From Chamaecyparis obtusa (taxonomy: Eukaryota > Streptophyta > Pinopsida > Cupressales > Cupressaceae), in NCBI GenBank assembly GCA_027943335.1, contig BSBK01008432.1, forward strand, positions 216,001-280,000: a stretch of DNA of 64,000 nt, written 5' to 3'. Position numbers and translations under genes: made by a program. Below, piece by piece: positions 47,177-56,655 of the stretch (the first letter of the stretch is position 1; each line of letters opens with the position of its first letter). The notes beneath the pieces are model-generated. The model worked only from the letters and a program-made list of their open reading frames with translations. It did not search any database and was not told the DNA's origin.

Positions 47177-48289
47177 TTACACTCTAGGGTAAAAGCACAA
47201 TTGAGTGTCACCTTTTAGGCTAACTCAAATCACTCGGCCCAGTTAGACTCAGTTGCATCTAACTGGGCTGAGTACACGTAGGTGCCACGCGATGTCGAAT
47301 TGCGTCTACGTGGCCCAGTAGACTGGGTCAAGTGGTACTTGACCAAGTAGGACTCCGCCAAGTCTAAATGATATTTTAACTATCAAAAAAATCCCAAGCC
47401 CCTCATTTGCACACTATTTGGCTACTCGTGGGGGGTGATCCCTAAGGGTACTCAGCCCAGTCGAGTCAAACTCGACCCAGTCTATCTAGGTGGCATGCCA
47501 TGTTGGTAGCCAAACCTCCAAACACACAAAAAAACCAAAATTTTGCACTTTTGTTGTTCCTTTCTTTGATCAAAATAGAAAATGTTAAAAAACTAAAAGT
47601 ACCCTTTTTTAGATCTCAAAAGTATGAATATGGACATATAGATTTTATATTGTTTCAACTAAAAAATGTTAAAGAAATTTGTGAAAAACTACATGTAGGT
47701 ATATTAAACTTTGAGAAGATGTTGATTCAGAAAATATAGAAAAATGCTAAATCAATTTAGAAAAATTTTAAAATCATATATGACACTAGAGGAGAGAGTC
47801 CTCTTCAAGAATATGTAATTTTTTATTTTTTTTCGTATAGTTGATAGGGGAAAAGTGATGGGAGACAAAAATTGTTGATTTCAGGTAAGTTCGACTTTGA
47901 ATACTTATAACACGTAAACTATAGATAAAAAACACATCTTTCTTTTTTCCTGCACTAGATATACATGTCATCTAAAAAATATTCTAAAATTAGAGGGAAA
48001 AACAATGGTTTACTTATAATGATTTGACAGGAAGTAAACTCCCCGATTTGTAGTATTTTTCAGGATATGAAAAATAGACCTAAAAATTTAAAAAAACATA
48101 TTAATTTTTACTCAAATTAATTTTTTTTAAATTATAGGCATAAAATTCATCCTATTTTACACATTTCATTAGTTTACATGATCTTCAAATTCTCAACATA
48201 AATGTGACTTTTATGCCCTTGATGTTTTTCAATTTTTGTGTTGTTAGCCTTTTCCTTTGTAAAAGGGTGACAACTTATTGCGCTTTTAC
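47177..48289. mobile_element. Terminal-inverted-repeat element (MITE-like, about 1.1 kb)
   Basis: The inverted ends are GGGTAAAAGCACAATTGAGT from 47187 and, read inward on the other strand from 48291, GGGTAAAAGCGCAATAAGTT. Both go on through GTCACC and CTTTT, with about 24 of 30 positions matching. CCTCTACC occurs on both sides (47169-47176 and 48290-48297), an 8-base target duplication as in hAT elements, but the left end carries about ten extra bases outside the inverted repeat. There is no transposase. The left third has several small hairpins. It cleanly interrupts the gag of Copia D. The superfamily is uncertain. Confidence 0.75.
47233..47480. repeat. Hairpin-rich block inside the TIR element
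   Basis: CTCGGCCCAGTTAGA at 47233 pairs with TCTAACTGGGCTGAG at 47258 (one mismatch). GGTCAAGT and ACTTGACC pair near 47327-47345, and CCCAGT with ACTGGG near 47313-47327. The block is much more GC-rich than the surroundings. Confidence 0.7.
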
Positions 48290-48756
48290 CCTCTACCATG
48301 GATGCATTGGGTCAGAGATTCCAAATGCCCATTTTTGAGGTGCTTTGTGATCATTTGACTAGAGAGTAGGCCAAGATCACACAATTGGATTCTTTATCTT
48401 GAACTAAGAACCAAGCTTTGGTTGCTCAAACTTCTAAGGGGACACAGAAGAAGAAGCAGAAGCCCAAAATAGATTCAGTTGGTAGTGATCATTCCTCCAA
48501 GCCACCTCAGAAAATAGAGTCTAAGAAATCCACTCCTAAGGGTAAATCTTCTAAGTCTGGTGAGTCTTCCTCCAAGACTAAGAAGTTCATAGGTGAACCT
48601 TGCAGTTTTTGTGGCAAGAAAGGGCATCCAATTTCCAAGTGTTGGAAATGTCTTGAGGCTCTAGAGGAAGCCTTGCAGCATCACAGTATTACTTCTCCAC
48701 AACCTTCACCTACTCCCATAGAGAAAGGCCATGCTCTTTCTACATGAGCATTATCT

Positions 48757-49165
48757 TCCACTGCTACATGGATCATTGATTCAGGTGCTTCGCACCATAT
48801 GACACACACACCTAGTTTGGTTACCTCCCTTTCTTAGAGTGCTAGTACATAGATTGTAGTTGGTGACTAAGCAAAAATTTTAGTTACAAGTTCTGGTACT
48901 ATTTCATTGGATGGTGGCTCTCTACAGGAGGTTCTTTTGGTTCCTGCCATTTCTACAAACCTCATGTCTGTCTATCATACTTTCCATTCTGGTTCTGGTA
49001 AGATAGTTGAGTTCTCACCACATGATGTAGTTATTCAAGACCTCCATGATCATCCTAATTTGGTTCTTCCTAGTGTGTTGATTCAAAGTCTCACTTATAC
49101 ACGTTTGATGGCTTTGAGAGCTCTGATTATACAGGTGTTTCCCTGGTTTCTCATGCAGACATAGT
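48757..49165 (+). pseudogene. Copia D protease and pre-integrase
   Basis: TWIIDSGASHHMTHTPSLVT carries the Copia D-S-G-A active site. After three stops (TAG 48835, TAG 48850, TAA 48868, all at expected Gln codons) it continues with GTISLDGGSLQEVLLVPAIS and TNLMSV. The protease would mature the polyprotein. The active-site residues themselves are still intact. Confidence 0.88.
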
Positions 49166-49990
49166 AAGCAAGATTTGGCATGAGCGTTTTAGCCATATCA
49201 ACAATGGATGAGTACACATGAGTTAGTGATCGAGGTTGTGCACTTGGAAAACATCATAGAGATCCTTTACCGATGGGTAGATCCTCACGTGCTAAGGCAC
49301 CATTGGATTTGATACATAGTGATCTCATGCCATTTCCCACTCCTTTTTCTAGTGCTTGTTATGTGCTCACCTTTATTGATGATTTCTCTAGACGCACATG
49401 GGTGTACTTCTTGAAGTACAAGTCTGATGTCTTTAATTCATTTCGAGTCTTTAAGACATTTGTGGAGAAGTAGTCTGGTCTTTCTACAAATGGATATGCA
49501 TTAACAAAGGGGGGAATATGTGAATCAGTATTTTTACTATTTTTGCACTGAGTAGGGTATATTGCATCAGCTGACATTTCCCCATACTCCTCAACAGAAT
49601 GGAGTTGCTGAGAGAAAGAATAGAATATTGTGGGAGATGGCCAATTGTATGATACTGTCTCGAGATATGCAACCTTCTTTTTGGGCAAAGACAGTGAATT
49701 GTGCCAACTACATTCAAAATCGGATGCCTCATAAGGCACTACAACATGTGATTCTTGAGGAGGCTTGGTCCCATGTCAAGCCTGATGTTTCTACATTTTG
49801 AGTGTTTAGTAGTGAGACCTGGGCATTTATTCCAAATGCTCAGAGGAAAGCCATGGAGAAGAAGAGTCGACCACTCATTTGTTTTCTACTATAAGGATGT
49901 GAAGGTGTACAAGTTGTTTGATACTAATTCTAGAGAGGTCTTGTTTCGGCGACATGTCTAGTTTGATGAGAACTATCCTTAGATGGAGCC
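49166..49990 (+). pseudogene. Copia D integrase
   Basis: IWHERFSHIN and RSSRAKAPLDLIHSDLMPF (first catalytic Asp) are followed by YVLTFIDDFSRRTWVYFLKY. After a stop at 49471 and a frame change come HQLTFPHTPQQNGVAERKNR (catalytic Glu in VAERKN) and SFWAKTVNCANYIQNRMPH. The region of the second Asp is damaged. The tail has a readable VYKLFDTNSREVLFRRHV. It would insert the cDNA but is inactive. Confidence 0.9.
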
Positions 49991-50225
49991 TCCATCACCA
50001 TCTTCTCCCTCGTTTCCTAGTACTTCATCTTCTCCTCTTTAGGATTCTATATCCTCTAAGGATGATTTAGATGATGATCCACCTTCCCCTCCTCCACCAG
50101 ATATTCCGTGAGTGACCAAGTGGGCTCGTGATACTGTCAGTGATGCTGGTTCTTTGGCAGGAGATCCTTTAGATACCCATCGTACTCATTCTTAGCGATC
50201 TAGTACTAGTCTTTTGAGTCATTCT

Positions 50226-51170
50226 CTTTCAGATGATCCTTAGAAGTTTTTAGAGGCGACAGGACATCCTGAGTGGGATATAGCTATGGATGAGGAGTAC
50301 TCTTATTTGATGAAGAATGACACTTGGGATCTTTATACTCTTCTAAAAGGAAGAAAGTTGGTTTGGTGCAAGTGGGTGTACTATACCAAGTATGTTGCAG
50401 ATAGTTATATTGATCGGTATAAGGCACGTCTTGTTGCGAAGGGTTTTTCACAGGTGGAGGGTATTGATTACTCTGAGACCTTTTCTCCTATCGCCAAGAT
50501 GAATTCTATTCACCTTGTACTTTCTCTTGCAACTTAATAGGGTTGGACAGTGTATCAGATAGATGTGAAGAGTTTGTTCTTACACAGGGATCTACATGAG
50601 GATATTTATATGGAACAACCTCAAAGTTTTTTGTAGGACTCTTCTCTTCTATATAGACTTCAGAGGTCATTATATGGTCTCAAACAAGATCCTCAGGCTT
50701 GGTATGAGAAGATGGAATCTTTCTTGCTAGCCTCACACTTAACCCATTGTCATTCTGATCCTACAATGTACATTCAGAATAAGGGGGTTGATCTTGTGAT
50801 ACTTGTGTTGTATGTTGATGATCTCATAATCACTAGTAGCTCATCTTCTATGATTCAAAGTGTTCAAAGAGCATTGATGAATTAGTTTGAGATGATAGAT
50901 CTTGGACTTCTGCACTACTTTTTGGGCCTATAGGTTGTTCAGTCTTCGGATGGGATTTCCATACACCAACAAAAGTATGCTCTTGACATGCTTCAAAGAT
51001 TCAACATGGTTGATTGCAAGCCTCCTCCCACACCTTTTCAGTCAAGTTTTCTTTTGTCTACCACTTGTTCTACTCCTTCAGTGGAATCCACCTTATACAA
51101 GTAGCTTGTGGGTAGTTTGTTGTACCTAACACACACTCATCTTGACATTTTCTTTGTAGTTGGCATTGTC
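50226..51170 (+). pseudogene. Copia D reverse transcriptase
   Basis: The Copia RT motifs follow in order: [59 protein letters not shown], two stops (50535-50540, where Gln-Gln fits), GWTVYQIDVKSLFL, LQRSLYGLKQDPQAWYEKM, VILVLYVDDLIIT (YVDD), LGLLHYFLGL and KYALDMLQRFNMVDCKP. Stops at 50883, 50931 and 51102 each replace a likely Gln. Both catalytic aspartates are kept. Confidence 0.93.
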
Positions 51171-51770
51171 TCTTGATTCTCCCATAATCCTCATGAGATT
51201 CATTGGCAAGATGAAAAACATATTTTGAGGTAGATTCGGGGAACAAATTCATATGGAATTCACTATACATCCAGAGCTCCTCACATTGTTGGTTTCACAT
51301 AGGCCGATTGGGGTGGTGATACAGATGGTCGGAAGTCTACTTCTGGCTTTGTTTTCTATCTTGGTTCTGGTCCTATCACATGGTCTTGCAAGAAGCAGAC
51401 TATTGTTTCATTATCATCTACAGAGGTAGAGCATCGAGCAGCTGTGCTAGCTATTCAAGAGGTTTTATGGCTTTGACAATTGATGATAGAGTTTGGGTTT
51501 CCTCCTGATAGTCCCACTCTTCTTTGATGTGACAATCAGAGTGCCATTCACATTTCCTGCAACCTAGTTGAGCATCAGTGGACCAAGCACACTGAGATCC
51601 ATATGCATTTCATTAGGCAACTGATTCAGGATGGTTCTCTCAACTTGGAGTATGTTCCCACTTTGGAGCAGGTTGTTGACATCTTAACTAAGCCTTTTGT
51701 CATGCCTGTGGTATCTTCAACTGCGTTCTATGCTTGGGGTGAAGGAAGTCATCCTTGGGGGGTCTGAGTG
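51171..51770 (+). pseudogene. Copia D RNase H
   Basis: ADWGGDTDGRKSTSGFVFYL, SCKKQTIVSLSSTEVEHRAA and LAIQEVLWL are readable. After a stop where Arg fits come CDNQSAIHISCNLVEHQWTK and HIEIHMHFIRQ-like text, then a closing LGVKE motif read across a frame change near 51720. Stops at 51174, 51300, 51474 and 51525 replace Arg, Gln, Arg and Arg codons respectively. It would remove RNA after copying. Confidence 0.9.
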
Positions 51771-51906
51771 AGGCCTACCTTCCATTATTTTTTCTCCGCT
51801 TTTTGCATATTTCTATCTCTTTTTGGAGGAGGGTTTTTCCCATGTGGTTTTCCATGTTTATCTATTTCATAGAGATTTGGTTGTGATTGGGTACCTCATC
51901 AAACCA

Positions 51907-52072
51907 TGTTATTGATAATTTAATAATTTTATTCATTCTTTTGGCTGATAATAAACTTTTATATTCTCAAAGAAAAACCTTCTTTATTGTTTCCTACAAA
52001 TTTCTTCCTTGTGACAAGTTTTTGCATGTAGGTTTCTTGGGTTTAATAGATTTTTTTTCATCAAATCTTACA
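51907..52072 (+). repeat. Copia D 3' LTR (internally shortened)
   Basis: About 166 bases align with the 5' LTR. The last 135 (from ATTCTTTTGGCT) match closely, while the first part is short (TGTTATTGATAATTTAATAA), so roughly 150 bases of the 5' LTR are absent. The precise start is uncertain, because the only good purine tract upstream (GGAGGAGGG) lies near 51823. Confidence 0.7.
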
Positions 52073-52860
52073 AAAAAGGCATATGATAGAGTGGATTGGG
52101 AATTTTTGAGGAAATGCCTCAAATCCTTTGGGTTCACAAAATAATTGGTAAATATGATCTTTGAATGCAAATCCTCCCCTAAGTTATACATACTAGTAAA
52201 TGGATCTCCCAAAAGATTTTTTGGAATAAGTAGGGGACTTAGATAGGGCGATTTGATATCCCCTTTTCTTTTCATCTTAATGGCGGAAGCATTAGGAAGA
52301 TCAATAAACAATGCTAGATATGAGAAGACTATTAAAGGAATAAGGATCACTAGTGACTTGGATCCGACAACCCACCGATAATTTGCTGATGACACTATTC
52401 TTTATGAACAAAGTACCATACAGGAGGAAAAAGAATATAAAACAATATTAACTCAATATACCAGTGCATCAGGTCAAGGGATTAACCCTGAGAAGTCAGA
52501 AATCTTCTTCCTTAATACCCATCCTAATCTGGAGCAACAAATTTGCCAAATTATGAATTTCAATAGAGGAAGTTTACCTTGTAAATACTTGGGTCTCCCT
52601 TTAGACAAAGGGGCAAATTTGACACAATTATGAGATCAAATAATAGAAAAGATCAAAATAAAAATGAATTCCAAGAAAGGAAAATGACTCTCTTCTGCTG
52701 GTAGAGCAACAATGATACATTTTGTCCTTTCAACACAACCTATTTATCAATTATCTTGTATTGATCTCCCCCCCCAAAAATAGGGAAGAAATAAATAGAC
52801 TCCTTAGGACTTTCTTTCGGCAGGGAACAGGAGAAAAGAAAAAAAATCCATGTTAGCTTG
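52073..52860 (+). pseudogene. LINE E ORF2: RT, second half
   Basis: KKAYDRVDWEFLRKCLKSFG opens the block. LYILVNGSPKRFFGISRGLR, a TAG where Gln is normal (R-Q-G-D), DLISPFLFILMAEALGRSIN, the catalytic FADDTILYEQ (preceded by TAA for Gln), ASGQGINPEKSEIFFLN and PCKYLGLPLDKGANL follow. This is the palm and thumb of a plant L1 RT. The two catalytic aspartates are present. Confidence 0.92.
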
Positions 52861-54490
52861 GGACAAGGTATGCAAACCAAAAGATGAGGGAGGTGTAGGG
52901 ATTAGGCACAATAAAATCCAAGGTAAAGCTTTAGGAGCTAAACTAGTATGGAGAAATTATGGGAATCCACACCTCAAGTGGGAAAAGATCCTAATGAAGA
53001 AATATCTGAGAAATACTAATCCGATCAACATATTTAGGGATAAATATCTAGCTAGAGGGTCAAGAATTTGGAACTTCATGATGGATTGTAGGGCCTCCAT
53101 CCAGGATAGAATAACATGGAACCTAAGGATGGGGGAAGAAGTTCTCTTATGGGAAGACTCATGGGAAGGAGATGGTGCTTTGGAAAAGAATGGTAAACTA
53201 GCCCAATTAAGGTTGACACTTGAAGCTAGATGGGGAAAAAGAGTTATAGGTTATGTGACCTTTGAAGATGGAGGAAAAGGTTGGAAATGGTATGATTTTA
53301 AGGACATGAACCTCCCACCTAAGGAAGCAGAAGAGCTAATACGAACTTTATCAAATAGGAAAGTGACTTTTAATTTTAGAAAGGACAAATTGATGTGGGA
53401 TGGAAGCAAGAGTGGGGAATACAACTCAAAGGAGGGGTATAAATTCCTCAGGTCTCTCTAGATGAGCACAAAGGGACTCCCTCCCTACAACTTTACATTG
53501 GAATAAAGCTTGTCTGCGTAAGGTGGGATTTTTCACTTGGTTATTTTTAAATAGGAAGGTCCTTACCTCAGAAAGACTTAAGAAAATGGGATTCCAAGGC
53601 CCAAGTAGATGTCCTTTATGTGAAAATGAGGAAGAATTCATTGACCACCTTTTTTTGCATTGTTCGTATTCGAGTCAATGCTGGAAATGGCTCTGTTCAC
53701 AATTGGGGTGGGTATCAGCATTTCCAAGAACTATAATGGATATGCTACATGCTTGGCCCCTCCTTTGAAAGGACAGTATTTATAGATTTTTATGGATATC
53801 TACACCTTCCATAGTCTTATGGGAACTATGGAAGGAACACAACCAAAGAATGTTTCAGGATAAGAAGATGAAAGTAGAAAAACTTCAAATTAAAATTAAG
53901 ACTTATGTCATTGAACTTACCAATAGTAGGGTTTTGAATAAACAAAAGAAGGAGGCTATAATATCTCATTGGGATGAGAAAATAAGAGGCAAGTGGATAG
54001 GTCTAAAATTACTCACCTTTAAAGGAACAATGGGAAACTTCAAAAGAAAATGAGAGAAGTGCCAATGGAAACCACCCAAGGAGGGTTGGTTTAAACTCAA
54101 TTTTGATTGAGCTTCAAGAGGGAATTCGGGCATAGCTGGCATTGGTTGTAGTATCCATAACTCAGAAGGCATGGAGATAGAAAAGTTAGCTAGATATATA
54201 GGAATAGAAACTAATAATTGGGCAGAATTAATGACTTTACTTGCAGGACTAGAATTGTGTAAATCTCTTGGTTGCAAGAATGTAGAGATTGAAGGAGATT
54301 CAAGAATTATAATAAATGCTATAAGGAAAGGATCCCACATTAATTGGAGACTGGACTCAATTTTATCTAAAGCCCTCTCACTATGTTAGACCTTTGATAA
54401 GATCACTATCAATCATATATTTCGGGAGGGCAATCAAAGAGCGAATGAATTAACTAATTATATAGGTATAGAAGTAGGTCAGACATAAGG
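52850..54490 (+). pseudogene. LINE E ORF2: C-terminal part with zf-RVT and RNase H
   Basis: An open block of 203 residues (52850-53461) has WDKVCKPKDEGGVGIRHNKI, KALGAKLVWRNYGNPHLKW and SREGYKF-like ends (SKEGYKFLRSL). The zf-RVT follows at 53523-53768 (GPSRCPLCENEEEFIDHLFL, then HCSYSSQCW). RNase H follows at about 54090-54487: FKLNFD, a stop, ASRGNSGIAGIG, ETNNWAELMTLLAGLELCKS, VEIEGDSRIIINAI and HIFREGNQRANELTN. The EGDS Asp and the Glu are kept. Confidence 0.9.
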
Positions 54491-55230
54491 AGTCATAATT
54501 TCAATATAGGATCTCCATCTGAATTGGGGATGGTTTAGATTTTTTAGAATTTTAACCATAATTTACATCTCATTATACTGGGGAAGACTTGGGGATCTTT
54601 CTCATTCTATTACCCACTGCTTACATCTCACATCCTAAGACAATATGATTGGATAGATAGATTCGTTGTGGAAGATGATGTTGGAGCCACGGAAAAATTA
54701 GTTTGAGGTGAATATTGGAGGTTATAGAATCTTCTAGTTTGGACTCGATGGACATTCAAAATGACGGGAAGCCTCTTTTATGCTAGTAAGGTAACCTAGG
54801 TTTATTATTGTTGTATTCTTATGTAACTAAGTTGGAAAACACCCTTTAGTGTAACAAACTGATTGCGCTTCTTAGGATATATTTTCTAAGCTAAGGAATT
54901 ATTATTTCACTCTATTAAATGTATTTTCTAATGATTTAGATGTATATTTTATTTTTGTTTAAGAACATGTTTTCATCTCTTTATGTATTTCATCTCTATG
55001 CCTTTTGTGTATTCATGGTTTCGTGACTATTTAGAGCTTTATCCTTAACATAAGTGCAAGATGTAGCACTCAGATTATATACAGATCATGGTCGAAGGCA
55101 GAAGAAGGGAAGGTCAAAGAACGACCCAGAAAGAAGGTGAAAAAATGTAACTTGGGACTAAAAGCTATTTATCCAGATGTATTTATTTACTTTATGATGT
55201 ATCAAGGCTTAGGTCGTTTATCTATCAAAA

Positions 55231-56040
55231 AATAAAAATTAAGAAAGAAATATTTTTTTATATTTTTGGTTTCTTTTCTAAAAATCTATATAGGTCTTTA
55301 TATTTATGAATATAAAAAAATATTATTTTTTTCAAAAATCTATATAAAAATTAGTCCTTCATTTTATATTTAGACAAGTCATATGCAATTAAAAATATTT
55401 TTATATTTTAAATAGATAGAAGCACAAAATTTTGCATGAATGGATTTAAAATGGATTGTTCCAATGACACTTGCTAATACTTAGAAATAAACAAGTCCAC
55501 TATTGTATACTTTAACTACACGATAATAATAATTAATAGTTTCAAATTTAAAATTGGTGCAACTCTAACTTCTTATAGTAATTTCTTCATGCTAAAGGTG
55601 TATACTTTCTTATTGTAATTTTCTAGATCCAAACTATAATTTTTTATCTTAATTATTTTCTATTAACATTTTACACATCTTAAATGTACCCATTGCACAC
55701 CAAGATGTTATTGCTAGTTAAAATTTAAAAAGCGAAATTGGTAAACATTTCTATATGGTCTTGCATGTGCATGGTGCATGACTTTAATTCATTTGCATTC
55801 ATTCCTATCATTTTCTTGATTTTTTATTGTACGACTTTAATCCATTTGCATTGTCATTCCTACCATTTACTTGATTTTTTTTGTTGCCAGTAGTAGTCAA
55901 TTAGTTATTGACTGCAATTGTTCTGTAATAAGACATTTAAATTAAATTTAAAAATTATATTAAAATTCAAAATACAGTAATATTCTAATTTTTAATTTAA
56001 TTATTAAATTCAAAATAACTATCTTGTCACAGCCCTTTCG
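55231..56040. other. AT-rich spacer between LINE E and the receptor kinase
   Basis: I see no reading frame or element in these 800 bases. Confidence 0.65.
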
Positions 56041-56655
56041 ATACATATTTTGACCCAACTTGTCTGATTTTCATGGAGTAATTGTTTGGTCATTATGCAT
56101 GTACGCCTGCTAATTTTCCACACATTTCTTTAGCGTGTGAGAGCATTCAATATCGTGAGCAGAGTAGTCTTCTGTTTGGGTCAAGATTCCATGGACTCGA
56201 AATATCTTGGCTGTTAAATAGACGTTTTATAAAAGTGGCCGGTAAATATTGAACATTTGTTTAGCCAGTTTACTGGAGACTTCGATGACCGTGATGACTT
56301 TAATCACGTCACTCGTCAATAATTATATCTTACCCTTTGAAAGCTCAATTTATCTTATTACTCTAAGCATACTTTATGAATAAGTTTTTCATATTAATGT
56401 AAGTAATCTAAATACTAAATTATTTGACTTTCTACACTATCAAATTGTGCTCTGACCAAACATACAAAATTATTTTTTCTTACATAATATTAAATACTAC
56501 ACTAATAATACGTGACAGGCCACATATTAACATAAGTATAGGTTTTGAGGACGTCCGCTCCTTTACAATCCAATTTCAAAGGATTAAAACGCAAACCCTT
56601 AACTTATTTATACTCTTCTATCCTACTGATTTCCACTGCCCTGCCTTAGTCCATC
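56041..56655 (+). promoter_or_regulatory. Upstream region of the receptor kinase gene
   Basis: A TATA-like TTATTTATAC lies at 56604-56613, about 43 bases before the ATG, which would give a very short 5' leader. W-box cores (WRKY sites) are at 56050 (TTGACC), 56179 (GGTCAA) and 56424 (TTGACT). A TCACGTCA-type bZIP core lies near 56306. W-boxes are common in promoters of immune receptors, but three in 600 bases is not far above chance. Confidence 0.4.

Larger units (their letters stand above)
46720..48747 (+). pseudogene. Copia D gag, split by a TIR element
   Basis: Readable gag text begins near 46735 (NYHTWKSLMTRLLQSKGLW). It continues with MDEEMGLIYLHVSNSLQLHL, TPLAMWTKLNDFFG and KLQGNFQILSST, breaks at 47176, and resumes at 48298 with MDALGQRFQMPIFEVLCDHL. 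A basic linker (KKQKPKIDS) leads to the zinc knuckle CSFCGKKGHPISKC (about 48601-48642). Leaving out 47177-48297 joins SST to MDALG in one frame. Gag builds the particle. A few stops and frameshifts are present besides the insertion. Confidence 0.88.
45749..52072 (+). mobile_element. Copia element D (complete, degenerate)
   Basis: The 5' LTR (45749-46066) is followed at once by the initiator-Met primer site TGGTATCAGAGA (46067-46078). Gag, protease, integrase, RT and RNase H then follow in Copia order, with a 3' LTR ending at 52072. It sits in LINE E with target duplication AAAAA. Its gag is itself interrupted by a terminal-inverted-repeat element (47177-48289). About twenty in-frame stops lie in pol, and nearly all are TAG or TGA at places where CAG or CGA codons fit. 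Confidence 0.93.
52073..55230 (+). mobile_element. LINE E, 3' part
   Basis: The RT continues with KKAYDRVDWEFLRKCLKSFG, followed by the thumb, zf-RVT and RNase H. A 3' untranslated part ends near 55228 in TCAAAAAATAAAAA. The five bases 52073-52077 (AAAAA) are the target duplication of Copia D. When element D is left out, the codons for DIKKAYD join exactly. Confidence 0.9.

Noticed and set aside
47169..47186. Reading the TIR element as a CACTA transposon from TTACACTCTA
   Set aside because: The right end does not carry the matching CACTA terminus, and the real inverted repeat begins at GGGTAAAAG.
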